64,000 bases of DNA, taken from Fredinandcohnia onubensis (GTDB lineage Bacteria > Bacillota > Bacilli > Bacillales > Bacillaceae_L). Location of the stretch: contig NZ_NSEA01000011.1 of assembly GCF_002734285.1 (NCBI RefSeq), positions 62,001 to 126,000 of the forward strand, read 5' to 3'. Below the pieces are notes generated by a model that saw only the letters and a list, made by a program, of their open reading frames with translations, had not been told where the DNA came from and did no database searches. The position numbers were made by a program, and so were the translations under genes. The stretch's first letter is position 1, and every line of letters begins with the position of its first letter. Positions 1 to 8,922 of the stretch are shown here, in pieces.

Positions 1-13
1 ATCATTATACACA

Positions 14-46
14 GAAAAAAATCCTCCATATCAGCATGGAGGATTT
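14..46 (-). terminator. Intrinsic terminator of ykuL
   Basis: An 11-bp stem (AAATCCTCCAT/ATGGAGGATTT) is followed on the minus strand by a run of T, just past the ykuL stop codon. Confidence 0.85.
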
Positions 47-54
47 CAACTAAC

Positions 55-492
55 TTATTTAATTTTTAATTGTTTATTGAATTGTTTTAAAATAGCACGA
101 CGTGTGAAAATTCCTTCAAATACTAAATCATCGTTTTCAACACAGACAAAAGAGTGATCGATGACTAATTGAAGACCCTTTATGACATTGTCATTTAAAT
201 TTAATCGGGGGATTTCCCTGTTCATGACTTCTTCAACTTTCATTTTCTCTAGACGCTCAAATTCAATTCGTTCTAATCCAAGGATCGAGTCTAGAATATG
301 TGTTGAACTAATCAAGCCATGCAGCTTATACTTTGGGTCCAATACAGGAACTGCGGTATATCCCGTTTTTGTAAGGACAAGTAGTGCGTGCTCCAAGCTA
401 TTCCCGATTTGAACGTGAGCTACTTTATCTGCAGGAATGAGCAAGTCTTTAATTGTTGTTTCAAATAGATTTTCATTTTGAAGACCAAGCAT
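55..492 (-). CDS. ykuL: CBS-domain protein YkuL/DarB (c-di-AMP receptor family)
   Basis: A 145-residue cytoplasmic protein made almost only of two CBS motifs (about residues 10-75 and 80-140), with the typical G-Y-T-A-V-P-V-L-D segment near residues 44-52. The B. subtilis homologue YkuL (DarB/CbpB) binds cyclic di-AMP and, when free of it, interacts with Rel and pyruvate carboxylase. Length and layout fit that family. The ATG has a GAGG ribosome site about six bases upstream. It is transcribed alone and ends in a strong terminator. Ligand binding in this strain is inferred from homology. Confidence 0.9.
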   Translation of the reverse strand: MLGLQNENLFETTIKDLLIPADKVAHVQIGNSLEHALLVLTKTGYTAVPVLDPKYKLHGLISSTHILDSILGLERIEFERLEKMKVEEVMNREIPRLNLNDNVIKGLQLVIDHSFVCVENDDLVFEGIFTRRAILKQFNKQLKIK

Positions 493-635
493 GTAAGCCT
501 CACAACCTCACATTGTAATTATTTTCATATATTACCAGAATTCAATTTTCATTCTCCTCTTTTATTTTACCATAATTTTATGAGGAGAACTTGTATTATT
601 TAAGGGTGATTTAGAGTTAGTTCTTTAGAAGGAAG

Positions 636-661
636 AAAAAGGCTCAGCACAATGCCGAGCC
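636..661 (-). terminator. Intrinsic terminator of ykuJ
   Basis: A GC-rich stem (GGCTCGGCA/TGCTGAGCC) is followed by TTTTT on the minus strand, 12 bases past the ykuJ stop. Confidence 0.85.
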
Positions 662-673
662 TAAGAGGTGTGA

Positions 674-910
674 TTAGCTAATTAAATCGAAAATTTCAAT
701 TGCAATCATGTCAATATTATCGAATTGATATGTTTTGGGCTTTTCCCCTTGCTGGTATACTTCGAGTTCAAATGTACTTGTTTTGTTAAAATACTTAACA
801 CTACATTTTCTTTCACCATTTACTTCAAAAAAACGTTGTGGAGGCTCCCCACCGTTTGCATTTTCCTGAAGGCTATTAAGACGAGATATGATTCCTTGTA
901 ACTGTGACAT
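674..910 (-). CDS. ykuJ: DUF1797 family protein YkuJ
   Basis: A 78-residue protein that matches B. subtilis YkuJ in length and in its start (MSQLQGIISRLNSLQ) and central segment (FFEVNGERKCSVKYF). The family is a small soluble alpha/beta protein of unknown function. There is no signal peptide or membrane segment. An AGGAGAGG ribosome site lies upstream of the ATG. It is a monocistronic unit between ykuL and a divergent MBL-fold gene, as in other Bacillus ykuJ-ykuL regions. Confidence 0.85.
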   Translation of the reverse strand: MSQLQGIISRLNSLQENANGGEPPQRFFEVNGERKCSVKYFNKTSTFELEVYQQGEKPKTYQFDNIDMIAIEIFDLIS

Positions 911-1091
911 ATGTAGCCTCTCCTTTCTCTACTTTTAGGATTGAGCAATATCCTCTCTTCTATCCACGGTATTGACCATTTTTCTCACGGACTTATATAT
1001 TCAGAATATTTCTTTCAATACCTTTACAGTAACTACTATGTAACAATACAATAAAATTAGCGATGAAACAATAAAAAAGTGGGAGGAGAAC

Positions 1092-2048
1092 ATGGGAAAT
1101 CTTACACAACTAAATGAGCGAATATTTCTAATTGACGCACATGATTTGGGGAGAAAGGCTCGAACAGGTTCGTACATAATTAAAGAGGAGAAAATTACAA
1201 TTGTTGAAACAAGTGCAAGTCCTTCTATACCGTACATTATAGAGGCTCTTGAAGAGCTAACTATTGATCCAATTGATGTTCAGTATATTATCGTAACCCA
1301 TATTCATTTAGACCATGCTGGAGGAGCTGGCCTCCTATTACAGCATTGTCCAAATGCAAAAGTCGTTGTCCATCCTAAAGGTGCAAGACATTTGAGTGAC
1401 CCAAGTCGATTGATTGCTGGAGCAAAGGCTGTATATGGGAAAAGTTTTGATTCTTTGTTTGATCCAATTTGCCCAATTCCTGAGGAAAAATTAATTGTAA
1501 AATTGGATCAGGAAGAGCTTGAAATTGGAAGGAATTGCAGCCTTTTTTTTTATGATACACCAGGTCACGCCAATCATCATTTTAGTATTTATGACCCTGT
1601 TAGCAACGGGATTTTTACAGGTGACACAATTGGCATTTATTATCATGAGCTAGTCAAAGATAATATTGAACTGTATTTGCCATCGACATCTCCTAATCAA
1701 TTCCGTCCTGATGCAATGCTCGAATCTGCAAAAAGAGTGAATGAACTTGGGGTCTCCGCTATTTATTTTGGCCATTACGGGATGTCAACAAATGTGAATG
1801 AAGTGTTTAAACAACTCCAACTATGGTTACCTATTTTTGTAAATGCTGGGAAGCAATCGTTTATCGAACATCCTTTAGCAACTGAAGGTGAACATAAAAA
1901 TTTTATTAAGGAATTGATTTTAGAGGAAATCACAACTTATCTTGATGAAATGAATATTCCAAGACACCATGAAGTATACGAAATTATTAGTCTAGACCTT
2001 GATATTTGTTCGATGGGAATTGTTGATTTCCTTCAAAAAGAAAAATAG
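1092..2048 (+). CDS. MBL-fold metallo-hydrolase
   Basis: A 318-residue soluble protein with the metallo-beta-lactamase zinc signature HIHLDHAG near residue 74. Further metal ligands are plausible in DTPGHANHH (about 155), FTGDT (about 175) and FGHYG (about 235). Such proteins hydrolyse thioesters, lactones or phosphodiesters through a dinuclear metal site; the substrate cannot be read from sequence. The C-terminal 80 residues are a helical extension common in Bacillus members of this group. A GGGAGGAG ribosome site precedes the ATG, and a hairpin terminator overlaps the stop codon. Confidence 0.85.
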   Translation: MGNLTQLNERIFLIDAHDLGRKARTGSYIIKEEKITIVETSASPSIPYIIEALEELTIDPIDVQYIIVTHIHLDHAGGAGLLLQHCPNAKVVVHPKGARHLSDPSRLIAGAKAVYGKSFDSLFDPICPIPEEKLIVKLDQEELEIGRNCSLFFYDTPGHANHHFSIYDPVSNGIFTGDTIGIYYHELVKDNIELYLPSTSPNQFRPDAMLESAKRVNELGVSAIYFGHYGMSTNVNEVFKQLQLWLPIFVNAGKQSFIEHPLATEGEHKNFIKELILEEITTYLDEMNIPRHHEVYEIISLDLDICSMGIVDFLQKEK

Positions 2049-2072
2049 AAATCCCAATTGGGATTTCTATTT
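2048..2072 (+). terminator. Terminator of the MBL-hydrolase gene
   Basis: A near-palindrome (GAAATCCCAATTGGGATTTC) starts at the stop codon and runs into TATTTTCTTT. Confidence 0.7.
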
Positions 2073-2082
2073 TCTTTGGTAT

Positions 2083-2724
2083 TTAGAAGATGCCTTGATA
2101 AAATCCAAAATGAGTGAATGTTCGATTATCCATTTCAAGTAAGGAATAAATCGTGGTTTTAAAAGGATTCCATATTAATAATGATGAATCATGATTAATC
2201 GTCTCCTTTTGTGTAGCAGTCTCTTTTACAATGGGAGCTTCATCTTGTATTTGTAAATCCGTAATAAGCCAGTTTGAGTTAATATTTTCAATCGTGATGA
2301 CTTCATAATGATCTTTATAAGCAACCGGACCTGACTCTGGGGCTTTAAATAACTCATAGACAAAAATCTTCTTTTCGTTTTGATCGAATAAAATTTTTGT
2401 TTCATCTGTATACGAATAAAACGGAACAAAGTAGAGGGCAAAATCTGATCCATACACAATATACCCATCTTTTTCCTTAATTAAATTCTCCTCTAAAAAT
2501 GTGTTTGCATAATCCGAATGGAAAAAAGGAGCAAGAACTTGCTGAACTTCTTCATAGGTACGAAATTCAGATGTTAATGAAGATTGCGCCTGAAATGCTT
2601 CTTGTAAGAATGTGAACACTTCATCTTGCGCAAGAGGTTGATTAGATGACGCTTTAGCTGTTGGAACAGAAACTAGTCCGATTAAACAAATGACAATGAG
2701 TAGTAGTGAGATTCGCTTGCTCAA
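2083..2724 (-). CDS. Secreted DUF3993-type protein
   Basis: A 213-residue protein with a clear N-terminal signal peptide: MSKR, then a hydrophobic stretch to about residue 20, with a likely cut after AKA. The exported part has no catalytic motif I can name; it resembles the small DUF3993 family of secreted Bacillus proteins. The start is a TTG with an AAAGGATG ribosome site about seven bases upstream. It is transcribed alone, convergent with the MBL gene. Function unknown. Confidence 0.65.
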   Translation of the reverse strand: MSKRISLLLIVICLIGLVSVPTAKASSNQPLAQDEVFTFLQEAFQAQSSLTSEFRTYEEVQQVLAPFFHSDYANTFLEENLIKEKDGYIVYGSDFALYFVPFYSYTDETKILFDQNEKKIFVYELFKAPESGPVAYKDHYEVITIENINSNWLITDLQIQDEAPIVKETATQKETINHDSSLLIWNPFKTTIYSLLEMDNRTFTHFGFYQGIF

Positions 2725-3030
2725 ATTATCATCCTTTCATTAAGTGACTGGTTATGTACAAGTACCCTCATTTTAACAAGTTCTCAATTGCCCGTGGATA
2801 TGAATCGTTCGTTAAATAATTGCAGATTTTGACATGTTTATATACATACAAACAATAAATTCATAAATCAATTGAAAAAAAGAATGAATTTTGACATACA
2901 AGATGAGAAAACCGCACACGTAATTAGTATTGTTTACAACTGTAATACATATTTAAAATTTAAGTGAATATGAATATGCTACACTAGTCTCATAGCTTCA
3001 ATTGATTATAAAGATAGGTTGGCGGTTAGG
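2725..3030. other. Divergent promoter region with a BlaI-like palindrome
   Basis: About 300 bases between two divergent genes. TTACA-AC-TGTAA at 2934-2945 is a short dyad resembling BlaI/CopY-type operators, and a possible extended -10 (TGC TACACT) lies at 2977-2985 ahead of ykuE. No small ORF with a ribosome site is visible. Confidence 0.3.
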
Positions 3031-3894
3031 ATGGCAAAAAAATATACAAGACGACAATTTATTAAATGGGCGTTTGCCACAACAGCAACAGCTGCAATTG
3101 CGTCCTCTTTCGGGTATTGGTATGCCCGATATTTTGAGCCGAAACAGCTAGATATCACGTCTCATAAAATTGTACATCCTACTATTCCAAAAGACTTTGA
3201 CAATCTGAGGATTGTTCAATTTAGTGATACTCATGTCGGTCATTATTACACACTAGAACAACTTACTCACCTCGTTGATCAAATAAACAGTTACAAACCG
3301 GACCTTCTATTTTTCACCGGAGATTTAATGGATGAGCCTAATAAATATGCAGCTGCCAATCATCTCATCCCGATCCTAAAACGGTTAGAAGCTCCTCTTG
3401 GGAAATTTGCCATTTACGGTAACCATGACCATGGGGGTTACGGATCTGAGATTTATAAACAACTAATGGAACAAACCGATTTTACACTCTTAATGAACAG
3501 TTCCAAGGAAATTCACTTGAGAGATTCAAAAATTACCATTGTGGGATTAGATGATGTCATGCTTGGACGTCCTAGTTTTGAACAAGCCTTTCAAAACGTA
3601 GATTCTTCTAGTTATACAATTCTACTTGCTCATGAGCCAGATATTGCTGACCGAGCAGCTGAAGTGGGAGCACATTTGCAACTATCTGGTCACAGTCATG
3701 GTGGACAAATTCAACTACCATTTGTAGGCCCACTGATTACCCCCCCACTTGGAAGTATTTATTATGAGGGTGCCCATGAAATTGGTGCTACTAAAATGTT
3801 CCTCTATGTCAATCGAGGACTTGGAACAACTAGGCTTCCATTACGATTTCTAGCAAAACCTGAAATCTCCATCTTTACATTACAATCGAAATAA
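3031..3894 (+). CDS. ykuE: Tat-exported metallophosphoesterase YkuE
   Basis: A 287-residue calcineurin-like phosphoesterase with a twin-arginine signal (YTRRQFIKWAF) and a following hydrophobic segment, so it is probably exported folded with its metals. Motifs in order: FSDTHVG, FTGDLMD, YGNHDHGG, LLAHEPD and LSGHSHGGQIQLP, together the full dinuclear metal site. It matches B. subtilis YkuE, a TatAyCy substrate, almost motif for motif. The frame opens earlier at a TTG (3019), but ATG 3031 fits the family start and has GATAGG about 12 bases upstream. Confidence 0.93.
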   Translation: MAKKYTRRQFIKWAFATTATAAIASSFGYWYARYFEPKQLDITSHKIVHPTIPKDFDNLRIVQFSDTHVGHYYTLEQLTHLVDQINSYKPDLLFFTGDLMDEPNKYAAANHLIPILKRLEAPLGKFAIYGNHDHGGYGSEIYKQLMEQTDFTLLMNSSKEIHLRDSKITIVGLDDVMLGRPSFEQAFQNVDSSSYTILLAHEPDIADRAAEVGAHLQLSGHSHGGQIQLPFVGPLITPPLGSIYYEGAHEIGATKMFLYVNRGLGTTRLPLRFLAKPEISIFTLQSK

Positions 3895-3898
3895 CGAT

Positions 3899-3923
3899 AG
3901 AGGATGACCCTAGGCCATCCTCT
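3899..3923. terminator. Bidirectional terminator between ykuE and the GGDEF/EAL gene
   Basis: AGAGGATG/CATCCTCT stem in a convergent intergenic gap of about 28 bases. Confidence 0.75.
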
Positions 3924-5653
3924 TACTTATTTGTTAAATAGTGCTCAATCAACTCGTCTTCTGGTATTGGTTTACTAAAGAAATATCCCTGTACTTTATG
4001 ACACCCCATAATCTTGAAAAACTCAACCTGTTGTTCCTCTTCAACCCCTTCAGCAATTACTGAAAGCCCTAAACTTTGGGCTAAGTGAATGATTGTAGTT
4101 GTAATGGCAGCATCTTTTTCATCACGGAGAACATCTTTTACAAAGGACTTATCGATTTTTAATGTATCGATAGGAAGTTTTTTTATATAACTTAAGGAAG
4201 AATAGCCTGTGCCAAAGTCATCCACTGCAATTCGAACTCCGATGTCCTTTAATTTGGCCAATGTGAACAACGTTTTCTTTGGGTCTAACATCGCTCCTTC
4301 GGTAAGCTCAATTTCAAGACTACCTGGATAGATTTGATTCTCTTCAATATTTCGTTGAATCATATTTACTAATTCAGGTTGTTGGAATTGTTTTGGTGAT
4401 AAATTGATGCCAACAGATACAGTCCCATATCCACTCTCTTTCCAACGCTTTAATTTCTGACAAACTGTGTGAATTAGCCATTCTCCAATTGATAAAATGA
4501 GCCCGGTATCTTCTGCTATCGGTATGAATTCAGCAGGTGATACAAACCCTAGTGTCGGATGATTCCATCTTAACAAAGCCTCAAAGCTAGTCACCTTGCC
4601 TGAACTAAGATCCAACTGAGGTTGATAGTAGATTTCAAGTTCATTTTTATCAATAGCCCTTCTAAGACTTGTCTCAAGATACATCAAATGGGAAGACTGT
4701 TTCTGTAAATCAGTACTATAAAATTGATAGAGCGCCCTGCCTAATTCCTTTGCACGATACAAAGCTGTATCAGCATTTTTTACTAATGTATCAGCATCAT
4801 TGCCATCGATTGGAAAGAGACTAATTCCAATACTTGCTGAAATAAAGAATTCTTTTTTCTCTAAAATGAAAGACTTTTCAAATAACCGGATCACGTTCTG
4901 CGCAAATTCTTCGGAATGCTCTCTTGATGACTCTGGAAGTATGATGATAAATTCATCCCCGCCTTGACGGAAAACCTTATAGCCTTTTTGACCAATTGTT
5001 GATAACCGTCTTCCAACTTCTTTTAATAAATGATCCCCCGCTACATGTCCCATAGAATCATTGAAAAATTTAAAACGATCAAGATCTATGAACATTAATG
5101 CAAATTCTTGATCACTCTCTATTGCTTCTACAACAGCATGATCTAAGTCCTGCTTCAATGAACTGCGATTGGGCAAACCTGTAAGTTGATCATGATAGGC
5201 CATATAGGTAATCATTTCTTTATCGGCAACCCTTGCAGAGATATCACGAGTGACACTTACGATGAATAGAATATTTCCTTTGTCATCAAAGACTGGGGTT
5301 AAGAGCGATTCACCATGTACAACTTTTTTATCGGGTAAAATCACAACATCCTGAAACGAGACTGCCTCTCTTTTCTCCACAACAGATTTATATTGTGCAT
5401 GCAAATGATCAGCCGTTTCTTTAGGTAACACCTCGTAAAGTGTTTTTCCAAGGCTTGAGTTAGTTAATTTTGCATGCCCTTTCGCTTCTTCATTTAGAAA
5501 GACATAGGTAAAAATGTCGTCTTCCTCTACTTTCATGACATATATTAAATCCTTGATATGTTTAAGAATAATTTCAAAGATGATTGCCTCAATTTTCTCA
5601 CCAAAGTGGCTAAATTGCTTATCCTTTAAGATTACATGATTAATGTTATTCAT
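3923..5653 (-). CDS. PAS-GGDEF-EAL cyclic di-GMP signalling protein
   Basis: A 576-residue cytoplasmic protein with a PAS sensor (about residues 25-145), a diguanylate cyclase domain (about 150-310, intact GGDEF) and an EAL phosphodiesterase domain (about 325-570). The EAL motifs EALLRW, ELTEG, DDFGTGYSS and AEGVE are present. No RxxD inhibitory site precedes GGDEF. Both halves look catalytically intact, so the net activity on c-di-GMP cannot be predicted. There are no membrane segments. It occupies the position near ykuE where B. subtilis has ykuI, but the architecture differs, so I do not assign that name. Confidence 0.9.
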   Translation of the reverse strand: MNNINHVILKDKQFSHFGEKIEAIIFEIILKHIKDLIYVMKVEEDDIFTYVFLNEEAKGHAKLTNSSLGKTLYEVLPKETADHLHAQYKSVVEKREAVSFQDVVILPDKKVVHGESLLTPVFDDKGNILFIVSVTRDISARVADKEMITYMAYHDQLTGLPNRSSLKQDLDHAVVEAIESDQEFALMFIDLDRFKFFNDSMGHVAGDHLLKEVGRRLSTIGQKGYKVFRQGGDEFIIILPESSREHSEEFAQNVIRLFEKSFILEKKEFFISASIGISLFPIDGNDADTLVKNADTALYRAKELGRALYQFYSTDLQKQSSHLMYLETSLRRAIDKNELEIYYQPQLDLSSGKVTSFEALLRWNHPTLGFVSPAEFIPIAEDTGLILSIGEWLIHTVCQKLKRWKESGYGTVSVGINLSPKQFQQPELVNMIQRNIEENQIYPGSLEIELTEGAMLDPKKTLFTLAKLKDIGVRIAVDDFGTGYSSLSYIKKLPIDTLKIDKSFVKDVLRDEKDAAITTTIIHLAQSLGLSVIAEGVEEEQQVEFFKIMGCHKVQGYFFSKPIPEDELIEHYLTNK

Positions 5654-5833
5654 GAGACCATTCCCTGCTACAGATTAATATTTACCTCTTCGGCATACAT
5701 CGACAAAAACCTTTAATTTTTCAATAATTATTTCTATATAATCATTTGAAAGATTTAATGAATACAATACGCTAGATGAATTTGTCAAAATACACTACTA
5801 CCAGTATAATAAAAGATAGAAAGGAGAGAAAGT

Positions 5834-6301
5834 ATGAAAAAACAGGTAAATCAAGCCCCGCTTGAACCAAATGTGGACAACCTTGCACGTGCCATATTTG
5901 TTGTAAACCGACATGCCAAAACGGCTACAAACCCTAAATTCTTATACTTACTAAAACGAAAAGCACTAGAAAAGCTTATATCCGAAGGGAAAGCCAAAAA
6001 GGAAGGACTACATTTTTCCAGAAATCCGAAAAATAGTCAACAACAATCCGATGTCTTAATTTCAGCCGGAGACTATTATTTTCACATGCCTCCTACAAAA
6101 GAAGACTTCTCTCGCCTACCACACCTTGGACAGTTGAATCAGACATATCGCAATCCAAAAACCTATCTATCACTTTCTCTAGCAAAAAGCCTGCTTCAGC
6201 AATACGTTGGAATCGAAGAAAAGACCGAGAATAATCACCGGCCAAACAAACGGCCATACCAAAAACCCGTATTCAAAAAACTAGGAGAAAGCTATCGCTA
6301 A
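5834..6301 (+). CDS. ykyB: YkyB-like protein
   Basis: A 155-residue basic soluble protein matching B. subtilis YkyB. The conserved core reads VNRHAKTA (about 24-31), LHFSRNP and SQQQSDVLISAGDYYFHMP. The C-terminal 30 residues are rich in N, R, P and K and look disordered. The function of the family is unknown. The ATG follows GAAAGGAGAG, and a strong terminator is just downstream. It sits close to ykuE, as in B. subtilis. Confidence 0.9.
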   Translation: MKKQVNQAPLEPNVDNLARAIFVVNRHAKTATNPKFLYLLKRKALEKLISEGKAKKEGLHFSRNPKNSQQQSDVLISAGDYYFHMPPTKEDFSRLPHLGQLNQTYRNPKTYLSLSLAKSLLQQYVGIEEKTENNHRPNKRPYQKPVFKKLGESYR

Positions 6302-6309
6302 ATTCCATT

Positions 6310-6342
6310 AAAAAAACCAGGACGATGTACCTGGTTTTTTTA
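6310..6342. terminator. Bidirectional terminator
   Basis: AAAAAACCAGG/CCTGGTTTTTT stem with an 8-base loop between convergent ykyB and the DUF1906 gene. Confidence 0.9.
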
Positions 6343-6990
6343 ATATAGGTAATTTAAGGCCCGCTGGTCAGCTAAATTGGTATCAATCGGACAGTCTTCC
6401 GAATCTTTTCCATATTGCCAAACCCATACATTTGCCTTACATTTTGGTGATATTGGTTTAAATGTAGGTGCATTTCGTTCCTTTGTCACGCCAGGCTCAG
6501 GTTCAGCACTCCATAAGATCGTTTGGACAGCTATCTGTCTATTTTTTCGTACAGCCTCACAATAAGCTACAGAAAAATCTCCTTTGACGGGATCGTTGTA
6601 TAACCCTGGACGAAAGCCACTTGGGTAAATCGATTCCACCCACCCCCGAATCCAAGCCTCGTCTACAGCAGAAAAACGTTCCACACTTGCAAACAATGCT
6701 ACATTGTTTGGAATGCCAAGACGTCTTGCATTAAATACTGCATTTCTTGCAGCAATCTGCCCTTTTTCATATCCTATTGCATCAGAAAAAACATTATAGA
6801 TGGGCAAAACCTTAATTCCTCGGTTCCGCAAGAATGAAATTTCTGCTCTTGTTAATCCTGCTGAAACATCGGGGACTTCACTTAAATATCGGCCCCAGAA
6901 TTTTGGGTTTCCCAATTTAGATTTTACAAATGTATATAGCTCTTCATCAGCAGTTGCCGCTGAATCCACTCCCCACACATATCTAGGCAT
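6340..6990 (-). CDS. DUF1906 glycoside hydrolase-like protein
   Basis: A 216-residue single-domain protein of the DUF1906 (Rv2525c-like) group, a TIM-barrel fold related to GH25 lysozymes. Supporting segments are YVWGVDSA at the start, FWGRYLS, IKVLPIYN, ALFASVERF and VWVWQYG near the end; acidic residues on strand ends suit a glycosidase-like site. No signal peptide is seen. ATG 6990 was chosen over GTG 6996 because the AGGGG ribosome site is eight bases from it. It follows the lectin-like gene by 25 bases on the same strand, so the pair is probably one operon, perhaps placed on the spore surface. Substrate unknown. Confidence 0.75.
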   Translation of the reverse strand: MPRYVWGVDSAATADEELYTFVKSKLGNPKFWGRYLSEVPDVSAGLTRAEISFLRNRGIKVLPIYNVFSDAIGYEKGQIAARNAVFNARRLGIPNNVALFASVERFSAVDEAWIRGWVESIYPSGFRPGLYNDPVKGDFSVAYCEAVRKNRQIAVQTILWSAEPEPGVTKERNAPTFKPISPKCKANVWVWQYGKDSEDCPIDTNLADQRALNYLY

Positions 6991-7015
6991 TTCCACAACC
7001 CCTGTTCAATTGAAA

Positions 7016-8284
7016 TTATGATTTCCATTTATGGATAAGTTGGTTGTTTTCTCCTCTTGCGAAGACATCAATTCGGTTTCGATTCCATGAGGCTGAGGAT
7101 GGTTCGGAAGTTAATGTACCACCAAGGTCCTCCCATTCATTCCAACGGCTTCCATCCCAATTTTTGAGATATAAATGTTCGTCTGTACCCTTTACAAAAA
7201 CATCAAGATTATTAGGCTCTCTTGAGGATGCAGCTGGACTTGAGGTTAATTCCCCACCAAGATCCTCCCAATTACTCCAGCTTGAGCCGTCCCAATACTT
7301 ATGATAAAGAGCTCTATTTTCGCCTCGCGCAAAAACGTCGATTCGATTTGGCCCCCACGACACCGCTCCAGGTGCAGACGTTAGAACACCGCCTAAGTCC
7401 TCCCACTCACTCCAACTATCCCCATCCCAATATTTATGATAAAGATGGCGATCTGTGCCTCTTCCGAATACATCTAGGCGATTTTCAGCCCAAGATGAGA
7501 CAGCAGGTGATGATGTTAAGACTCCACCCAAATCTTCCCACTCACTCCAAGTGGACCCGTTCCAATATTTATGAATCAAGTGGTTATTCTCACCACGAGA
7601 AAACACATCTACCCTGCCAGGTCCCCATGAGACAGCAGCTGGTGAAGATGTAAGAGTACCTCCAAGGCTTTCCCAATCTGTCCAACTTGTTCCATTCCAC
7701 ATCCGCCGATACAACACACGGTTTCTTCCACGCACATAGACATCTAACTGATTTCTTCCAGGTACAGTAACAGAAGGTCCAGATGTTAAGTAGCCTCCAA
7801 GATCTTCCCATTCACTCCAATTCTTTTCAGGTGAAAAGCCAATAGTTTCATAAGTAAGTCGAATAATCGCTTTAAATATTCTTTCAAGCTCACGATCTGG
7901 AATTCGGTAAGGCGATAACACACCAAAGACCCAGTTGGCTTGACGACGAAACGCCTGATAGGTTTGATTCACTTTTTGATCTAAAGAACCCGAAAATTGA
8001 TTTTGAGCCATCAATGTGTACATGACAAGTTGCATGGCTATATACTGCGATAAACTCCGGTTTACATTAAATTCAGCTAAATGATCATAGTGAGGTTTTA
8101 AATTTTTTCGTACCTCTTTCCATACATTTTGAAATTCTTCTGTTTGTCTTTGCTGGTGTTCTGTAGTGGGTGTATTTATATAATGAGCCTGTTGGTAGCC
8201 ATTTGCGGGATAATAAGGATAATAATAGTTTGGAACCACGCGAGCATAAGGATTCATTGGATATCCACCATATGGTTGATTCAT
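7016..8284 (-). CDS. Six-repeat beta-propeller (DUF346/lectin-like) protein
   Basis: A 422-residue protein in two parts. Residues 1-45 are rich in Y, P, G and N, like spore-coat or exosporium proteins, and a helical section follows to about 160. The rest is six tandem units of about 46 residues, each built on WEDLGG-LTS-P, DVF-RG and LYHKYWDG. This is the pattern of DUF346 propellers related to fucose-binding lectins. The DNA repeats too, which gives several long open frames on the opposite strand. No signal peptide. A GGAGGT ribosome site precedes the ATG. Carbohydrate binding and a spore-surface location are inferences. Confidence 0.75.
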   Translation of the reverse strand: MNQPYGGYPMNPYARVVPNYYYPYYPANGYQQAHYINTPTTEHQQRQTEEFQNVWKEVRKNLKPHYDHLAEFNVNRSLSQYIAMQLVMYTLMAQNQFSGSLDQKVNQTYQAFRRQANWVFGVLSPYRIPDRELERIFKAIIRLTYETIGFSPEKNWSEWEDLGGYLTSGPSVTVPGRNQLDVYVRGRNRVLYRRMWNGTSWTDWESLGGTLTSSPAAVSWGPGRVDVFSRGENNHLIHKYWNGSTWSEWEDLGGVLTSSPAVSSWAENRLDVFGRGTDRHLYHKYWDGDSWSEWEDLGGVLTSAPGAVSWGPNRIDVFARGENRALYHKYWDGSSWSNWEDLGGELTSSPAASSREPNNLDVFVKGTDEHLYLKNWDGSRWNEWEDLGGTLTSEPSSASWNRNRIDVFARGENNQLIHKWKS

Positions 8285-8604
8285 GACAGGTACCTCCTTT
8301 TATTCTTTTAACTTTATTCAGCAAAACTGAATAAAGTTAAAAAGTTGTTCATTTCATACTATGAAATTTTTTAAGAAAGTAGCCCATTTTTTCATATTCT
8401 CCGAACCTTATATCCTAGTTTGCCAATTCATCTAAATTCTGACATATCCAAATTTTCTAAAAAAATACTTTACTTTTCGCCTAATTACCTTCATAATAGA
8501 AAGACAACTAGAAATTATTAAATGAAATGATTCTAGTTATACGTATAAGGTGAAGGGGTTTTTGATTTATAAAGAAGTGAAAAAATCAAAGGAGTGATTA
8601 AGTA
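8285..8604. promoter_or_regulatory. Divergent intergenic region with a perfect 12-bp inverted repeat
   Basis: AACTTTATTCAG (8310-8321) and CTGAATAAAGTT (8327-8338) form a perfect dyad with a 5-base centre, 26 bases upstream of the lectin-like start codon. It could be an operator or a leader hairpin. Nothing else is evident in these 320 bases beyond AT-rich promoter-like sequence and the AAAGGAG site of the next gene. Confidence 0.5.
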
Positions 8605-8841
8605 ATGAACCATTTTAACAAAGAGCAAAAAAATGAGGTAGTCGTAATTTCTCAAACGCCTGATGAAGAAATGTATGAAAAGGTAGCCGAAATGGTTCTC
8701 ATCCAATCACAGGCCTCCTTTAGAAAAGAACAATTACTTAAACAAATCGACCAATCACTTATTAACAAAGATGAAACATTATTTATGGAACTTACAAAAC
8801 AATATAATACGTTACTGTCACAACATAGCTTTTTACAATAA
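8605..8841 (+). CDS. IDEAL-domain protein
   Basis: A 78-residue acidic protein whose C-terminal half (IDQSLINKDETLFMELTKQYN) fits the IDEAL domain, a short helical module named after its sequence and found in Bacillus proteins, where it probably mediates protein contacts. No enzyme motif, signal or membrane segment. ATG with a good AAAGGAGTG ribosome site, and a terminator directly downstream, so it is a single-gene unit. Role unknown. Confidence 0.75.
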   Translation: MNHFNKEQKNEVVVISQTPDEEMYEKVAEMVLIQSQASFRKEQLLKQIDQSLINKDETLFMELTKQYNTLLSQHSFLQ

Positions 8842-8847
8842 CCAATT

Positions 8848-8880
8848 GGCTGGTGCAAAATGCACTAGCCTTTTATTTTA
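8848..8880 (+). terminator. Terminator of the IDEAL gene
   Basis: GGCTGGTGCA/TGCACTAGCC stem followed by TTTTATTTTA. Confidence 0.85.
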
Positions 8881-8888
8881 CCTATTGA

Positions 8889-8922
8889 AAAACGATGTAA
8901 CTTCTAAAAGTTACACCGTTTC
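8889..8922 (-). terminator. Terminator of the three-PAS kinase gene
   Basis: AAACGGTGTAACTT/AAGTTACATCGTTT stem overlapping the stop codon, with T residues after it on the minus strand. Confidence 0.8.

Noticed and set aside
7222-7653. 143-codon plus-strand frame within the lectin-like gene
   Set aside because: It is the shadow of the internal DNA repeats of the propeller gene; no ribosome site and an atypical composition.
6340-8284. Prophage lysis cassette (GH25-like plus binding repeats)
   Set aside because: No holin, tail or other phage genes, no att-like repeats, and flanking genes are core Bacillus genes.
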